A stretch of DNA of 64,000 nt from an uncultured Gammaproteobacteria bacterium (GCA_902509905.1 CABWZI010000003.1:1-64000), one strand, 5' to 3'. Counted from the stretch's first letter, positions 35,138-45,009 are shown. A program made the numbers and translations. Notes: generated from the letters alone by a model not told the origin.

Positions 35138-35865
35138 AAGTTTCTTGCCTCTTGGAGGAGTTTTTTCATTTCTGACGTCGCTTTTGCAAGACCAACAAAT
35201 AAAGATCTAGCAATGATTGAGTGTCCAATATTAAGCTCAACCATGGTATCAATAGAAGCAATTGCTTTTGTATTTTCTAGGGTTAATCCATGACCAGCAT
35301 TCACCTGTAATCCCAGGCTATGTGCATACTCACTTGCAGTGATAATTTTTTTAAGCTCAGCATCTATCTGTTCAATATTAGAAGCATTTGCGTAGTGCCC
35401 AGTGTGAATTTCGATGATTGGTGCGCCGCTCTCAACACTGGCATCAATTTGATCTTTGTCGGCATCAATAAATAAAGAGGTTTTAATGTTTTTTGAGCTA
35501 AGTTCAGCACATACTTCTTTCATTCTGGGTAGCTGTGATACAACGTCTAGCCCCCCTTCTGTAGTCAGTTCTTGTCTTTTTTCTGGAACAAGGCAGCAGT
35601 CCTCTGGTGATATATTAGAAGCTATTTTGAGCATTTCATCTGTAGCCGCCATTTCAAGATTCATTTTTGTTGTGAGTGAATGCTTTAAAGCCTCAACATC
35701 ATAGTCCTGAATATGTCTTCTATCTTCTCGCAAGTGAAGCGTGATGCTGTCAGCACCTGAATCTTCACAAATTCTAGCTGCTTCTATTAAGCTTGGATAT
35801 TTGGTACCCCTGGCTTGTCTTAATGTAGCTATATGATCAATATTTACACCTAAAAATATACTCAT
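35134..35865 (-). CDS. pdxJ: Pyridoxine 5'-phosphate synthase
   Basis: PdxJ condenses 1-deoxyxylulose-5-phosphate with the PdxA product to give pyridoxine 5'-phosphate. The 243-residue TIM-barrel protein has [35 protein letters not shown] and VNAGHGL.LEN motifs, all typical. It overlaps acpS, as in many gammaproteobacteria. Confidence 0.97.
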   Translation of the reverse strand: MSIFLGVNIDHIATLRQARGTKYPSLIEAARICEDSGADSITLHLREDRRHIQDYDVEALKHSLTTKMNLEMAATDEMLKIASNISPEDCCLVPEKRQELTTEGGLDVVSQLPRMKEVCAELSSKNIKTSLFIDADKDQIDASVESGAPIIEIHTGHYANASNIEQIDAELKKIITASEYAHSLGLQVNAGHGLTLENTKAIASIDTMVELNIGHSIIARSLFVGLAKATSEMKKLLQEARNL

Positions 35866-35873
35866 AAATATTC

Positions 35874-36557
35874 CTATTTAACAAAAAATAACTCTTTACT
35901 TTTGAGTGGCTTGTCTCCAAGGAGTGATTTTAGTCTTTTTCGATTCATTTTTTTTAAAATAGTTAACTGAATTGGATCAGTAATTGTTTCCTGTTTTGAA
36001 AGGCTGACAAGAGTTTTTCCTGAAACCACCCCATTACTGTTTTTATTAAAGCCTTGATGCTCAATAAATTCATACTGCAGGTTTTCTTTTATGTGCTCAT
36101 CATTGATATCAAAACTAAAATCTAAACCGTATCCCAAATCTTCCAGCATTTGGTTTTCAAAGTTTCGAAGCGCGTATTCTTTTTCGCTGGAATCTAAAGC
36201 ATTCAGATTTGCTAAGAAAGCCCAATATGAATTAAAAGTCTCTGGATACTCATCATTTTCTGGAAGAAGTCTAAGAATGAGTTCGTTTGCATACATTGCT
36301 AAAATTAAGTCATCCCCAAGTAATCGCCTTGGTTGGTCATCTACTTCCCATTGTGAAAGGCTTTTTAGCTCACCCTTCCCTTTGAATGAGATACTTAGGC
36401 ATTGGAACATTTGTAATGATGTTTTACTTTTCCTTGCGCCTCTAGCAATGAGTCTCAATCTTCCAGAGTCTTTTGTAAAAAAGTCCAGTAGCAGAGAGCT
36501 TCCCTGGTACATCCTGCGATGAATCAAAAAAGCTTGAGTATTGTCAACTCTAGTCAT
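35874..36557 (-). CDS. recO: DNA repair protein RecO
   Basis: RecO works with RecR to load RecA on SSB-coated gaps. The 227-residue protein has an N-terminal OB-fold ([35 protein letters not shown] region) and a helical C-terminal domain. No zinc-finger cysteines are visible, as in other gammaproteobacterial RecO. It overlaps the end of era by 8 bp. Confidence 0.93.
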   Translation of the reverse strand: MTRVDNTQAFLIHRRMYQGSSLLLDFFTKDSGRLRLIARGARKSKTSLQMFQCLSISFKGKGELKSLSQWEVDDQPRRLLGDDLILAMYANELILRLLPENDEYPETFNSYWAFLANLNALDSSEKEYALRNFENQMLEDLGYGLDFSFDINDEHIKENLQYEFIEHQGFNKNSNGVVSGKTLVSLSKQETITDPIQLTILKKMNRKRLKSLLGDKPLKSKELFFVK

Positions 36558-37434
36558 AGCCTAGAGACGCTAAAGCTCTCTTGTCATCAGACCATCCTTG
36601 CCTGACTTTGACCCATAGCTCTAAAAAAACTTTTGCCTCTAAAAATCCCTCAATTGTCTGCCTTGATTCCTGACCAATTTTCTTGAGCATTTCTCCATTT
36701 TGACCAATAACGATGCTTTTTTGAGACGCTTTGTCAACAAAAATGCGCGCAGCAATTCTGTAAAGCTTGCCGTCAAGCTCAAACTTTTCAATTTCAACGG
36801 TGATATCGTACGGCAACTCATTTGATAAGTTTCTCATGAGTTTTTCTCGGATAAATTCAGAGATGACAAACTTTTGAGATCTGTCTGTTATGTAATCTTC
36901 ATCATAAATTGCCTCTTGCTGGGGTAAATATTGGAGTATTAACCCTCTCAACTTTTTGATATCTTGTCGATCAAAAGCCGACAGTGGAAAGACTTCATTT
37001 GCTTTAAATTTCTCACCTAAAGATTCAAGAAAAGGGAGGATTTTTTCGACTGAACTAGCCTTATCTATCTTATTAATGCACAATAAAACTGGAATATTTA
37101 CCTTGCTGAGATGTTCTAAGACTCTTGCATCCTCTTTAGTCCATTTAAAGACTTCAACAATCCAAATAATTATATCAACCTCACTAAAGCTTGAGCTAGC
37201 CGCCCTATTCATGTAAGAATTGATAGCTTTGTTGTTTCCAATGTGGATTCCGGGTGTATCTACAAAGACCATTTGATAGGACTCTTGAGTATCAATTGCA
37301 TTGATACGGTGTCTGGTTGTTTGAGGACGATGTGAGGTAATGGATAGTTTCTGACCAATTAATTCATTTACGAGTGTTGATTTTCCAACGTTTGGACGAC
37401 CTACAACTGCAATAGAGCCAGATTGAAAATTCAT
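36550..37434 (-). CDS. era: GTPase Era
   Basis: Era is a ribosome-assembly GTPase that binds the 3' end of 16S rRNA, close to the site of RsmA action. From the ATG at 37434 the protein starts MNFQSGSIAVVGRPNVGKST. G1, G3 (DTPGIH) and G4 (NKID) motifs are present, followed by a C-terminal KH domain (GQNGEMLKKIG). The start overlaps the rnc stop by one base (TAATG); an upstream in-frame extension to 37470 lies inside rnc and has no family match. Confidence 0.96.
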   Translation of the reverse strand: MNFQSGSIAVVGRPNVGKSTLVNELIGQKLSITSHRPQTTRHRINAIDTQESYQMVFVDTPGIHIGNNKAINSYMNRAASSSFSEVDIIIWIVEVFKWTKEDARVLEHLSKVNIPVLLCINKIDKASSVEKILPFLESLGEKFKANEVFPLSAFDRQDIKKLRGLILQYLPQQEAIYDEDYITDRSQKFVISEFIREKLMRNLSNELPYDITVEIEKFELDGKLYRIAARIFVDKASQKSIVIGQNGEMLKKIGQESRQTIEGFLEAKVFLELWVKVRQGWSDDKRALASLGYD

Positions 37435-38096
37435 TAGCTTTTGATCTCTTCTAAAATTGACTGAGCACAAGCCTGCTCTGCTCTCTTAATACTTTTTGCA
37501 TTTCTCTCTACCATGATTTTTAGTTCTTCAATGTGACAGCTGACATAGAAGACAGCATTATGATCTTTGCCCTTGGTTTGCAATAGTTCGTATTTTGGCA
37601 GAGAATAACCTTTTTTTTGAAGTAACTCCTGAAGCTGAGTTTTAAAGTCCTTAAGTGAGTCTTCTGATTTAGCCTCATTTAAAAGATCACTAAACAGTAA
37701 CAAAGTAACCTTTTTAACGGTCAAATAATCGGAATCTAAAAAAATCGCCCCTAAGATCGCCTCAAATGTATCAGCCAAGATTGATTCACGTCTAAATCCG
37801 CCACTTTTAAGCTCACCTTGGCCTAGTCTAAGGTTTTCAGCAATATTTAGTTTTTTAGCTAAATTTGCCAAGGTGTTGCCTCTAACTAAATGTGATCGAA
37901 GTCTTGATAATTGCCCTTCATCGATGTTTGCATGCCGGGAGTAGAGCTCTTCAGAGATGATAGAGCCTAAAACGCTATCACCTAGAAACTCAAGTCGCTC
38001 ATTATTACTTTTGCTAACGCTTCGATGTGTTAGCGCTTTTTTAAGCAAATCAATGTCACTAAATTGATAAGAAAGATTTTTTTGAAGTTTGTCCAT
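37434..38096 (-). CDS. rnc: Ribonuclease III
   Basis: RNase III cleaves double-stranded RNA, including the rRNA precursor. The 220-residue protein has the catalytic signature NERLEFLGDSVLG, the second acidic cluster ADTFEAILGAIFLD, and a C-terminal dsRNA-binding domain (about residues 150-218). It is coupled to era. The gene usually upstream, lepB, is displaced to 51888; thyA occupies its place. Confidence 0.97.
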   Translation of the reverse strand: MDKLQKNLSYQFSDIDLLKKALTHRSVSKSNNERLEFLGDSVLGSIISEELYSRHANIDEGQLSRLRSHLVRGNTLANLAKKLNIAENLRLGQGELKSGGFRRESILADTFEAILGAIFLDSDYLTVKKVTLLLFSDLLNEAKSEDSLKDFKTQLQELLQKKGYSLPKYELLQTKGKDHNAVFYVSCHIEELKIMVERNAKSIKRAEQACAQSILEEIKS

Positions 38097-38099
38097 TAA

Positions 38100-38894
38100 T
38101 TAAACTGCAACTGGAGCTTTGATAGGGTCATCATGTACATAGTCAATGAGCTCAAAATCTTCAAATGTATAGTCAAAAATACTGTTGGGTTTTCTCTTAA
38201 TTGATAGAGTTGGGAGTTTTTTTGGTGTCCTTGTAAGCTGCGTATCAACCTGTGTAAAGTGGTTAGTATAAATATGACAATCACCGCCACTCCAAACAAA
38301 ATCACCAACACCTAAGTTGCATTGCTGAGCAATCATGTGTGTGAGAAGCGCATAGGATGCTATATTAAAGGGCACACCTAGAAAAATATCGGCACTTCTC
38401 TGATATAGCTGACAGGAAAGCTTGCCATCAGCAACATAAAACTGAAAAAGTGCATGACAAGGCTGAAGAGCCATACTTCCAAGCTCACCAACATTCCAGC
38501 TTGACACAATAATTCTCCTCGAGTCTGGAGCGTTGTTGATGAGATTAATGGCCTGCTTAATTTGGTCAATTTCATCACCATCAGCATTTTTCCACTTTCT
38601 CCACTGGGCACCATAAACTGGCCCTAAATCACCATTTTTATCAGCCCATTCATTCCAAATATTAACTTTATTTTCAGTGAGATATTTAATATTAGTATCT
38701 CCTTTTAAAAACCAAAGAAGTTCATGAATAACAGAGGGAACATGCACCCTCTTCGTTGTAACAATTGGAAAACCTTCTGAGAGTTTAAAGCGCATTTGGT
38801 GACCAAAAATACTTTTGGTGCCAGTGCCAGTTCTGTCCATTTTTTCTGACCCGTTATCTTTAACAAGTTTTAAAAAATCTAGGTATTGCCTCAT
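38100..38894 (-). CDS. thyA: Thymidylate synthase
   Basis: ThyA methylates dUMP to dTMP using methylenetetrahydrofolate. The 264-residue protein has the catalytic Cys146 in QPCHALFQF, the [11 protein letters not shown] phosphate-binding segment and the [20 protein letters not shown] motif. It overlaps the end of lgt by 4 bp and precedes rnc by 3 bp. Its substrate supply includes the dUTPase at 10652, and glyA (61701) supplies the folate one-carbon unit. Confidence 0.98.
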   Translation of the reverse strand: MRQYLDFLKLVKDNGSEKMDRTGTGTKSIFGHQMRFKLSEGFPIVTTKRVHVPSVIHELLWFLKGDTNIKYLTENKVNIWNEWADKNGDLGPVYGAQWRKWKNADGDEIDQIKQAINLINNAPDSRRIIVSSWNVGELGSMALQPCHALFQFYVADGKLSCQLYQRSADIFLGVPFNIASYALLTHMIAQQCNLGVGDFVWSGGDCHIYTNHFTQVDTQLTRTPKKLPTLSIKRKPNSIFDYTFEDFELIDYVHDDPIKAPVAV

Positions 38895-39679
38895 GTTTTT
38901 CCTTCTAATCGATAAGATTTAAATAAAAAATAAATTCCAACGATAACCATTGGAAGACTCAGCAGCTGTCCCATAGTAAGCCAATCAAATGCAAGGTATC
39001 CAATATGAGAGTCCGGAGCCCTAACAAATTCAATTATAAATCTAAAAGCACCATAAAAAATTAGGAATAACGAGGATATTGCCATGAGTGGTCGCTTTCT
39101 ATTGCTAAAGAGCCATAATATAAAAAATAATACCAAACCCTCCAAGAAAGCCTCATACAGCTGGGATGGGAAGCGTTTTTCCCAAAACCCACTCTGATCA
39201 GGCGCAAATACGCCCCACGCACTCTCAGTAACCCTTCCCCAGAGCTCACCATTAATATAATTACCTATCCTTCCAAACCCAAGACCTAGAGGAATCAGAG
39301 GGGCTATAAAATCTGTAGTCTGAAAGAAAGTAAACTGATGCTTCTTATTAAAAGCCATCATGGCTATTAAAACACCTAGAAATCCTCCATGAAATGACAT
39401 TCCACCATTTTGAAAATTGAAAAAAGTTAATGGATTGGATATAAAGATTGACCAGTTATAAAACACTAAATACCCAAACCTGCCTCCCAGAACTGCTCCT
39501 AAGGCGCCATAAAAAATAAGGTCATCGACATGCTTGATATTCCATAAAGATTCTGACTTAATTCGATATCTTGCAAGCAAGTATGCAGAGAGAAAAGCTA
39601 GAAGATACATCACTCCATACCAATACACTTTAACAAAACCTAAGTCAGCTATTATTGGGTCAATAACAATGTATTTCAT
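38891..39679 (-). CDS. lgt: Phosphatidylglycerol-prolipoprotein diacylglyceryl transferase
   Basis: Lgt attaches diacylglycerol to the lipobox cysteine of prolipoproteins such as BamD and Pal in this window. The 262-residue protein has seven transmembrane segments. The Lgt motifs are [21 protein letters not shown], and the signature [14 protein letters not shown]. It is coupled to thyA, a widespread pairing. Confidence 0.97.
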   Translation of the reverse strand: MKYIVIDPIIADLGFVKVYWYGVMYLLAFLSAYLLARYRIKSESLWNIKHVDDLIFYGALGAVLGGRFGYLVFYNWSIFISNPLTFFNFQNGGMSFHGGFLGVLIAMMAFNKKHQFTFFQTTDFIAPLIPLGLGFGRIGNYINGELWGRVTESAWGVFAPDQSGFWEKRFPSQLYEAFLEGLVLFFILWLFSNRKRPLMAISSLFLIFYGAFRFIIEFVRAPDSHIGYLAFDWLTMGQLLSLPMVIVGIYFLFKSYRLEGKT

Positions 39680-39792
39680 AGATTAAAGATTGACACTAAT
39701 TTTAAGTTGATAAATCAGATGTTTAAGGATTAATAAATTATATGCATTATTATTAAATTAATGTACCTAACTCAATAGATATAGATAATTAA

Positions 39793-40269
39793 TCAAATAC
39801 TATAAGGTTTTGGTTTGATGTCTTTTTTTTGATAGAGCGGATGTGCTGGTTGCCCAGTTTTATTAATTTTAAGGCACATTGGATTAGAAATTATTTCTAG
39901 TACCTCTTGGTCCCTATTGTAAAGATCTCCATCATTACCCCATGCTGCTATAGTCATTGAAGCATCTTTGTGAGCATGAATAATAAACTGATTATTGTCC
40001 CTGCCTACTGGATGCTTTGAATTTTTTAAATCTTTTGGCAGAGTTGCCCTAAAAGCAAATAAATTGACCATGATCAAACCCCCAAACCCCCATCTAGATG
40101 AGTAGAAGAGGCATCTTCTAATGGTTGGGTCGTCATATGTCTCATCTGCCGTTGAAGGATTTAAACCAATAAATAAAATTATTTTTTGATTGATATCCCA
40201 TGTTCTTGATAGAGAATATCTGTATTTCCGACAGGGTGAGAAAACGGCACTTTTTATAATATTTTTCAT
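39793..40269 (-). CDS. DUF1643 family protein
   Basis: This 158-residue protein belongs to DUF1643, recognised from the CRKYRYSLSR start, the LFIGLNPSTADE..DDPTIRRC core, the GGLIMVNLFAFRAT segment and the AAWGN..DL motif. The function is unknown; members occur sporadically in bacteria and phages, and the core suggests a nucleotide-related enzyme. It is monocistronic and divergent from the PLP enzyme at 40332. Confidence 0.88.
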   Translation of the reverse strand: MKNIIKSAVFSPCRKYRYSLSRTWDINQKIILFIGLNPSTADETYDDPTIRRCLFYSSRWGFGGLIMVNLFAFRATLPKDLKNSKHPVGRDNNQFIIHAHKDASMTIAAWGNDGDLYNRDQEVLEIISNPMCLKINKTGQPAHPLYQKKDIKPKPYSI

Positions 40270-40331
40270 TTATTAAAAAGTTTAACTATAAAATCAATTT
40301 AAAAAATAGTTATTCCAAAGAGTCTCTTAAT

Positions 40332-41315
40332 ATGATTGAAAATTTTCAAAGAGTAAACCTAGGGCACTTCCCCACTCCAATTGAGCATTTAAAGAGTATT
40401 TCTGCCTTTCTAGGCGGGCCTCAGATATATATCAAAAGAGATGACTGTACTGGCCTGGCAACTGGTGGAAACAAGACAAGAAAACTTGAATTTATCCTTG
40501 CTGATGCTCTTGATAAGAATGCTGATCTTGTTGTGACCGTTGGAGCAATTCAGTCAAACCATGCTAGACAAACAGCGGCTGCATGCGCAAAGCTAGGTCT
40601 AAGGTGTCTTATAATCCTTGAACACAGGCTAAAAGGCGCTCCAGAAATTTATAACAACTCTGGAAATGTCTTCTTAAATAAAGTTTTTGGATCAGAGATG
40701 ATTATGTGCCCAAAGAATAGAGTTATCGAAGACTATGCAGATGAAATTATTGAAGAAAGAAGACAAAGTGGCGAAAACCCTTATTTTATTCCAGTAGGTG
40801 GAAGCAATCATCTTGGAGAGCTTGGCTATATTGAATGCTTCCGAGAAATTACTAATGATCAAAATTCAGAGTCGTTTAGTCACATCATATTGGCAACCGG
40901 AAGTGGCGGAACTCATGCTGGTCTAATTGCAGGTAAAACAATTTTTAAAAGCGATATAGAGGTAATTGGAATAAGCATTAAAGGTACTAAAAAAGAGCAA
41001 GAAGAGAAAGTCTTTCAATTAGCTATTAATTCTCTAGAATACGTTAGTGGCCCCTCCCCTTCTAAAGAGGATGTTATTATCATGGATGAATTCGTTGGTC
41101 CTGGGTATGCAGAGCCTACGGACGGCATGAGAAAAGCGCTCAGTTTGATGGCAACCAAAGAAGGGATATTATTGGACCCTGTATACTCTGGCAAAGCTTT
41201 CGATGGGGTTATTGGATTAATCAAGTCAAACTTCTTTCAGCCTTCTGACAAGGTTCTGTTTCTTCATACTGGAGGATCTGCCGCGATTCCAGCATTTGAA
41301 TGGGCTTTTGAATAA
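40332..41315 (+). CDS. D-cysteine desulfhydrase / L-cysteate sulfo-lyase family PLP enzyme
   Basis: The 327-residue fold-type II PLP enzyme belongs to the ACC deaminase/D-cysteine desulfhydrase family. The PLP lysine is in TGGNKTRKLEF and the adjacent QSNHARQTAA segment binds the cofactor. PVYSGKAFDG and HTGGSAA near the end are typical. Sequence style fits both DcyD (D-cysteine to pyruvate, sulfide and ammonia) and CuyA (L-cysteate to pyruvate, sulfite and ammonia). The two cannot be separated by eye. It converges on a betaine-type ABC transporter with an 9-bp gap. Confidence 0.85.
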   Translation: MIENFQRVNLGHFPTPIEHLKSISAFLGGPQIYIKRDDCTGLATGGNKTRKLEFILADALDKNADLVVTVGAIQSNHARQTAAACAKLGLRCLIILEHRLKGAPEIYNNSGNVFLNKVFGSEMIMCPKNRVIEDYADEIIEERRQSGENPYFIPVGGSNHLGELGYIECFREITNDQNSESFSHIILATGSGGTHAGLIAGKTIFKSDIEVIGISIKGTKKEQEEKVFQLAINSLEYVSGPSPSKEDVIIMDEFVGPGYAEPTDGMRKALSLMATKEGILLDPVYSGKAFDGVIGLIKSNFFQPSDKVLFLHTGGSAAIPAFEWAFE

Positions 41316-41324
41316 GAAATTAAC

Positions 41325-42821
41325 TTAGTCCTTTTTCTTTCCTTGTATCACTCTATCAAGTATTAAAGCGCAAAATAAGATTGCAATCCCAGCCAGGATT
41401 CCTTGGCCAACATTGGCGTACTGAAGGGCTTCTAAGACATCCTGGCCTAAGCCTTTGGCGCCAATTAGTGAAGCAACTACGACCATCGCAAGGCTCAGCA
41501 TTACGGTTTGATTAACTCCTGCGAGAATAGTAGGCATTGCTAAAGGCAAGTCAACCTTGGTTAGTAAATACCATTTAGAGGCGCCATAAGCAATTGCAGC
41601 CTCCCTAATTGACTCGGGAACTCCTTTCAATCCAAGTACAGTAAGTCTCACAACTGGAGTTCCTCCGAAGATCATCGTAATAATGACTGCAGATACCTTT
41701 CCAGTTCCAAAAAAAGCAATCACTGGAATCATAAATACAAACGCAGGCATTGTTTGCATAAAGTCCATAATCGGCCTAATAAAAGCATAAAACCTTGGTC
41801 TTGTAGAGCAATAGATCCCCAATGGTATTCCTATGGATATGCTAAGGATTGCTGCTGTACCTAAAAGAGCAAGTGTGGTCATTGCTTTAATCCAGAAGCC
41901 TAAAAAACCCATGTAGGCTAAAAATGATAGAGAGTAAAGTGCTGCTCGAGGTCCAGCCGAAAGCCCTGTCATCAAAACAATTGCACTTATTACTACAATC
42001 CACGGAGTTGTAACAAAGAGCATTTCTAGAGAGTCAAGAACTGAGCGAATACCAACAGTTATTGCACTAAAGAGGACATCACCCTTGATAACTGCGTAAT
42101 CAAAAGTCCTTTCAACTCCATCAATGGATGCAAGCCTAATATCGGGATGTGTTGGGAAGTCAGCAAACATTTGAATGAGTGTGGGAAAGCTATAGTGAAT
42201 GGCTGAAAAAACAATAATAATTAGAGCAAAAGAGATACTCAATAAATAATTCTTAAACTGCATTCCAGGACTAATTAATTTATTAGACAGCCACTCAGAG
42301 AACCGTTTTTCTAAAATTGAATTAGCAAGTATGCCCTGAGCAAACCTAATCAATAGAAACAATACAATACCACTTATTGCAATCCAAACACCAGAGGCTT
42401 CAATAGCCTGTGCTTCCTGCAAATACCCGTCAATAGAGTCTTCAAGAGACTTAATAGTTCTCTTAAACATTTCAACTTTGTCTGAGTTCTTTTCAATTGC
42501 TGCTTGAAGCTGCTTTTCACGAAAATCTATTGTCGATTGAATCTTTTCTATTTTGATGTAGGCCTCTGCACTAATATTGCCAAAGAAACCTCGAACTATT
42601 TGAACGATAGCAAATGTTTCAATAATGAGGAATGCTAGGGCCCAGTTCCAGATGTTTCTAATACCAAACCAGATAGAGCCAAACAAGAACGCAAAAAGAT
42701 TGAAAGATAAGACAAACTTAGAGTTATTGTTTATTTTCTCAAATTCATGGATATAGTAATCATGACTTGTTTTTACAAAGCTTTTAATTTGATCAGAATT
42801 GATATATTTGTCTTTATTCAT
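41325..42821 (-). CDS. Betaine/proline-type ABC transporter permease with N-terminal membrane extension
   Basis: This 498-residue protein is the permease of an OpuA/ProU-type importer. The C-terminal domain (about residues 300-490) has the permease core and an EAA loop, EAAIAYGASKWYLLTKVDLP. The N-terminal 250 residues are extra. They contain a soluble start, two helices with FLFGSIWFGIRN (DUF2628-like), a coiled coil (about 95-140) and further helices. Long-N-terminus permeases of this kind occur in marine osmolyte systems, including TMAO transporters, so the substrate is open. It overlaps the ATPase gene by 8 bp. Confidence 0.9.
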   Translation of the reverse strand: MNKDKYINSDQIKSFVKTSHDYYIHEFEKINNNSKFVLSFNLFAFLFGSIWFGIRNIWNWALAFLIIETFAIVQIVRGFFGNISAEAYIKIEKIQSTIDFREKQLQAAIEKNSDKVEMFKRTIKSLEDSIDGYLQEAQAIEASGVWIAISGIVLFLLIRFAQGILANSILEKRFSEWLSNKLISPGMQFKNYLLSISFALIIIVFSAIHYSFPTLIQMFADFPTHPDIRLASIDGVERTFDYAVIKGDVLFSAITVGIRSVLDSLEMLFVTTPWIVVISAIVLMTGLSAGPRAALYSLSFLAYMGFLGFWIKAMTTLALLGTAAILSISIGIPLGIYCSTRPRFYAFIRPIMDFMQTMPAFVFMIPVIAFFGTGKVSAVIITMIFGGTPVVRLTVLGLKGVPESIREAAIAYGASKWYLLTKVDLPLAMPTILAGVNQTVMLSLAMVVVASLIGAKGLGQDVLEALQYANVGQGILAGIAILFCALILDRVIQGKKKD

Positions 42822-43878
42822 CTTGACCCTCTACTATTGATACAAGGAGGTCTTTTTGGGTAACCACGCCCAACTCATTACCTTTTTTGTTACAAATGAC
42901 TATAGGTTTATTACTAGATACGGAATGCTCTATAAGACTACTTAAATCATCATTTTCATTCATCCTTACAGCATCAGATGGAATCTCACCGTTATCATTA
43001 GTAAACTCAACAATTGACTTCATAATTGATTTTGCTTTAACTACCTCAAGCCTTGAGATGCCTTTAACGAAGTCAGCAACATAGTCATCCTCAGGGTTCA
43101 TAACTATCTCTTCAGGAGTTCCAACCTGAATAACCATGCCATCTCTCATGATAGCTATTCGGTGACCCACCTTTACAGCCTCATCTAAATCATGAGTAAT
43201 AAATACCGTTGTCTTCTTTAGTTGTTTTGATAATTTAATGAACTCTTTTTGAAGCTGTCTTCTTATTAGTGGATCAAGGGCACTAAAGGGCTCGTCCATC
43301 AATAAGATTTCTGGATCCGCGGCAAGAGCCCTTGCCAAGCCAACGCGTTGCTGCATTCCTCCAGACAGCTCATGTGCATACTTATTTCCCCAGCCCTGCA
43401 ACTCAACAATATTTAATATTTCGTTAGCCTTGCCGTATCTATTGTTTTTATTGATACCCCTAATTTCAAGTGGCATAGCGATATTATCTATCACAGACCT
43501 ATGAGGCATCAATGCAAAGTTTTGGAAAACCATACCTATCTTTTTGTTTCTGAAATCTTGAAGGTCTTGTTTTTCAAGCGCCATTACATCCTGTCCATCA
43601 ATGAGAATCTTTCCCATAGTCGGCTCTAAGAGTCTGTTGATATGCCTTACAAGGGTTGATTTTCCACTTCCAGAAAGACCCATAACACAGAAAATTTCGC
43701 CAGGATTAATGTCAAATGAAACGTCAGAAACACCAATTACTGAGTTGTATTTTTCTAAAGCCTCTTGCTTAGTAACAAGCTTATTTTTAATAGCATCTAG
43801 TGCTTCTTTAGAGGTATTTCCAAAGATCTTTGAAACGTTTTGAATCTGTATAGAGCTACCTGAATTTTCTGTAGACAT
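42814..43878 (-). CDS. Betaine/proline-type ABC transporter ATP-binding protein with CBS-like tail
   Basis: The 354-residue ATPase resembles ProV/OpuAA. Walker A GLSGSGKST, the signature LSGGMQQRVGLARAL, Walker B ILLMDEPFSALDP and the switch His FITHDLDEA are intact. The N terminus has the OpuAA-type extension (SKIFGN...ALD...K). The C terminus (about 300-350) has CBS-like sequence (IVICNKKGNELGVVTQKDLL), which in OpuA senses ionic strength. Gating by osmotic stress is therefore plausible. Confidence 0.93.
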   Translation of the reverse strand: MSTENSGSSIQIQNVSKIFGNTSKEALDAIKNKLVTKQEALEKYNSVIGVSDVSFDINPGEIFCVMGLSGSGKSTLVRHINRLLEPTMGKILIDGQDVMALEKQDLQDFRNKKIGMVFQNFALMPHRSVIDNIAMPLEIRGINKNNRYGKANEILNIVELQGWGNKYAHELSGGMQQRVGLARALAADPEILLMDEPFSALDPLIRRQLQKEFIKLSKQLKKTTVFITHDLDEAVKVGHRIAIMRDGMVIQVGTPEEIVMNPEDDYVADFVKGISRLEVVKAKSIMKSIVEFTNDNGEIPSDAVRMNENDDLSSLIEHSVSSNKPIVICNKKGNELGVVTQKDLLVSIVEGQDE

Positions 43879-43901
43879 GGTAAATTAATTATTTGAAAAA
43901 A

Positions 43902-43928
43902 AACCGGCGCCTAAAAAAAACGCCGGTT
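43902..43928 (-). terminator. Hairpin attenuator between the betaine-binding protein and the ATPase genes
   Basis: AACCGGCG (43902-43909) pairs perfectly with CGCCGGTT (43921-43928) around an 11-base A-rich loop, followed on the minus strand by a T run. It lies 20 bp after the binding-protein stop and 24 bp before the ATPase start. This is the same arrangement as after aapJ. Confidence 0.85.
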
Positions 43929-43947
43929 CTAGGATGTACTAGTTAGA

Positions 43948-44910
43948 TTATAGTCCTAACCAGCCATCAACTGTTTCTTCATTCTGAGACATCCAGTCTC
44001 TAGCTACTTCAGCAGGATCTCTTTGATTAACTGATACTTCATAAGCTAACCAAGATACGTCGTCAGACGTCAACTGAAAATTGTTAAAGAATTCAACAAT
44101 TGCTGGTGACTTGCCTTCAAGTGAAGTGCCCCATCCAATCTGAATGTTCTTTAATGCGTCTTTAGATGCAACATAAGATTTCTCGTACCAGTCAGCGTCT
44201 TCTGAAGGTTGAATCATCTTATATGCAGCTGGGTCATGAGTTGGTTCAGTTAGCATTACAACATCAGCCATACCCCAAATAGCGTGTGGCTTATAGCAAT
44301 AGAACGCATAACCTTCGCCTTTTTTGATAGAGTCAAGTACACGAGCATTCTTCACAGCTTCAGCAGCTCTAATTGGCTCAATACCGGCATCTAACAACTT
44401 ATAGTCTCTAACTTTTACTTCATTTACGTTTGCTGATGCCCATCCATCTGCACCAATCCAAAATTCGCCTTTTCCGTTACCATCACTATCCATAGCGGCA
44501 ACTACTTCAGGACGTCCAAGATCAAAAATTGATGTAATATTCATTTCGTTAGCAAAAGCTTGAGAAACGCAGTAACCTTGGTTACCCTCATAGCTCTTAT
44601 CACTAAGCTTTAAAGTTCCTTTAGGAACTAGATCATTTGTATAGGCTTGTTGATTGGGAAGCCAAATATCTGGATGGACTTCGATCTCACCTTTACTTCT
44701 GTCTATTGCTCCATAGATGGCTGTATTGTTACCAGGAACTAGGTCAACCTCACCACCCATTTTGTCTGTAATAACAGCAGAAAGTAGATTTGCAATTGCT
44801 GTTGCACCTGTCCAACCCGGATCGCCAATATTAACTTTTTCGGCATAGGTTGTCATTGAGGCAGAAAGAGCAACAACAGCTGCAATAGCTGTTTTTTTCA
44901 TTATTTTCAT
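43948..44910 (-). CDS. Glycine betaine/proline-type (OpuAC family) substrate-binding protein
   Basis: This periplasmic binding protein serves the adjacent permease and ATPase. From the ATG at 44910 it has a signal peptide MKIMKKTAIAAVVALSASMTTYA and an AGGAG six bases upstream. A longer frame to 44991 would include the promoter and is rejected. The mature part starts VNIGDPGWTGATAIANLL and has GNNTAIYGAIDRSKGEIEVHPDIWLPN. Trp residues that could form an aromatic cage for quaternary ammonium are conserved in style (W in DPGW, IWLP, GWAS). The precise osmolyte is uncertain. Confidence 0.92.
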   Translation of the reverse strand: MKIMKKTAIAAVVALSASMTTYAEKVNIGDPGWTGATAIANLLSAVITDKMGGEVDLVPGNNTAIYGAIDRSKGEIEVHPDIWLPNQQAYTNDLVPKGTLKLSDKSYEGNQGYCVSQAFANEMNITSIFDLGRPEVVAAMDSDGNGKGEFWIGADGWASANVNEVKVRDYKLLDAGIEPIRAAEAVKNARVLDSIKKGEGYAFYCYKPHAIWGMADVVMLTEPTHDPAAYKMIQPSEDADWYEKSYVASKDALKNIQIGWGTSLEGKSPAIVEFFNNFQLTSDDVSWLAYEVSVNQRDPAEVARDWMSQNEETVDGWLGL

Positions 44911-44979
44911 TATTTTCTCCTTTGATAAACGTAATTTTTCAACCTGAGTATCATAAAATTTTGCAGATTGAAGATATCG

Positions 44980-45009
44980 AGTATACATCAATTAATATAT
45001 ATGTTTCAA
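44980..45009 (-). promoter_or_regulatory. Predicted promoter of the betaine transporter operon
   Basis: On the minus strand TTGAAA (45009-45004), an 18-bp spacer and TATACT (44985-44980). Transcription would start near 44972, about 60 bp before the binding-protein ATG at 44910. Confidence 0.6.

Noticed and set aside
36639-36821. Second short frame within era
   Set aside because: It is an alternative-frame shadow of the conserved Era KH domain.
44911-44991. Longer N terminus for the betaine-binding protein
   Set aside because: It would include the predicted promoter, and the signal peptide plus AGGAG site define the start at 44910.
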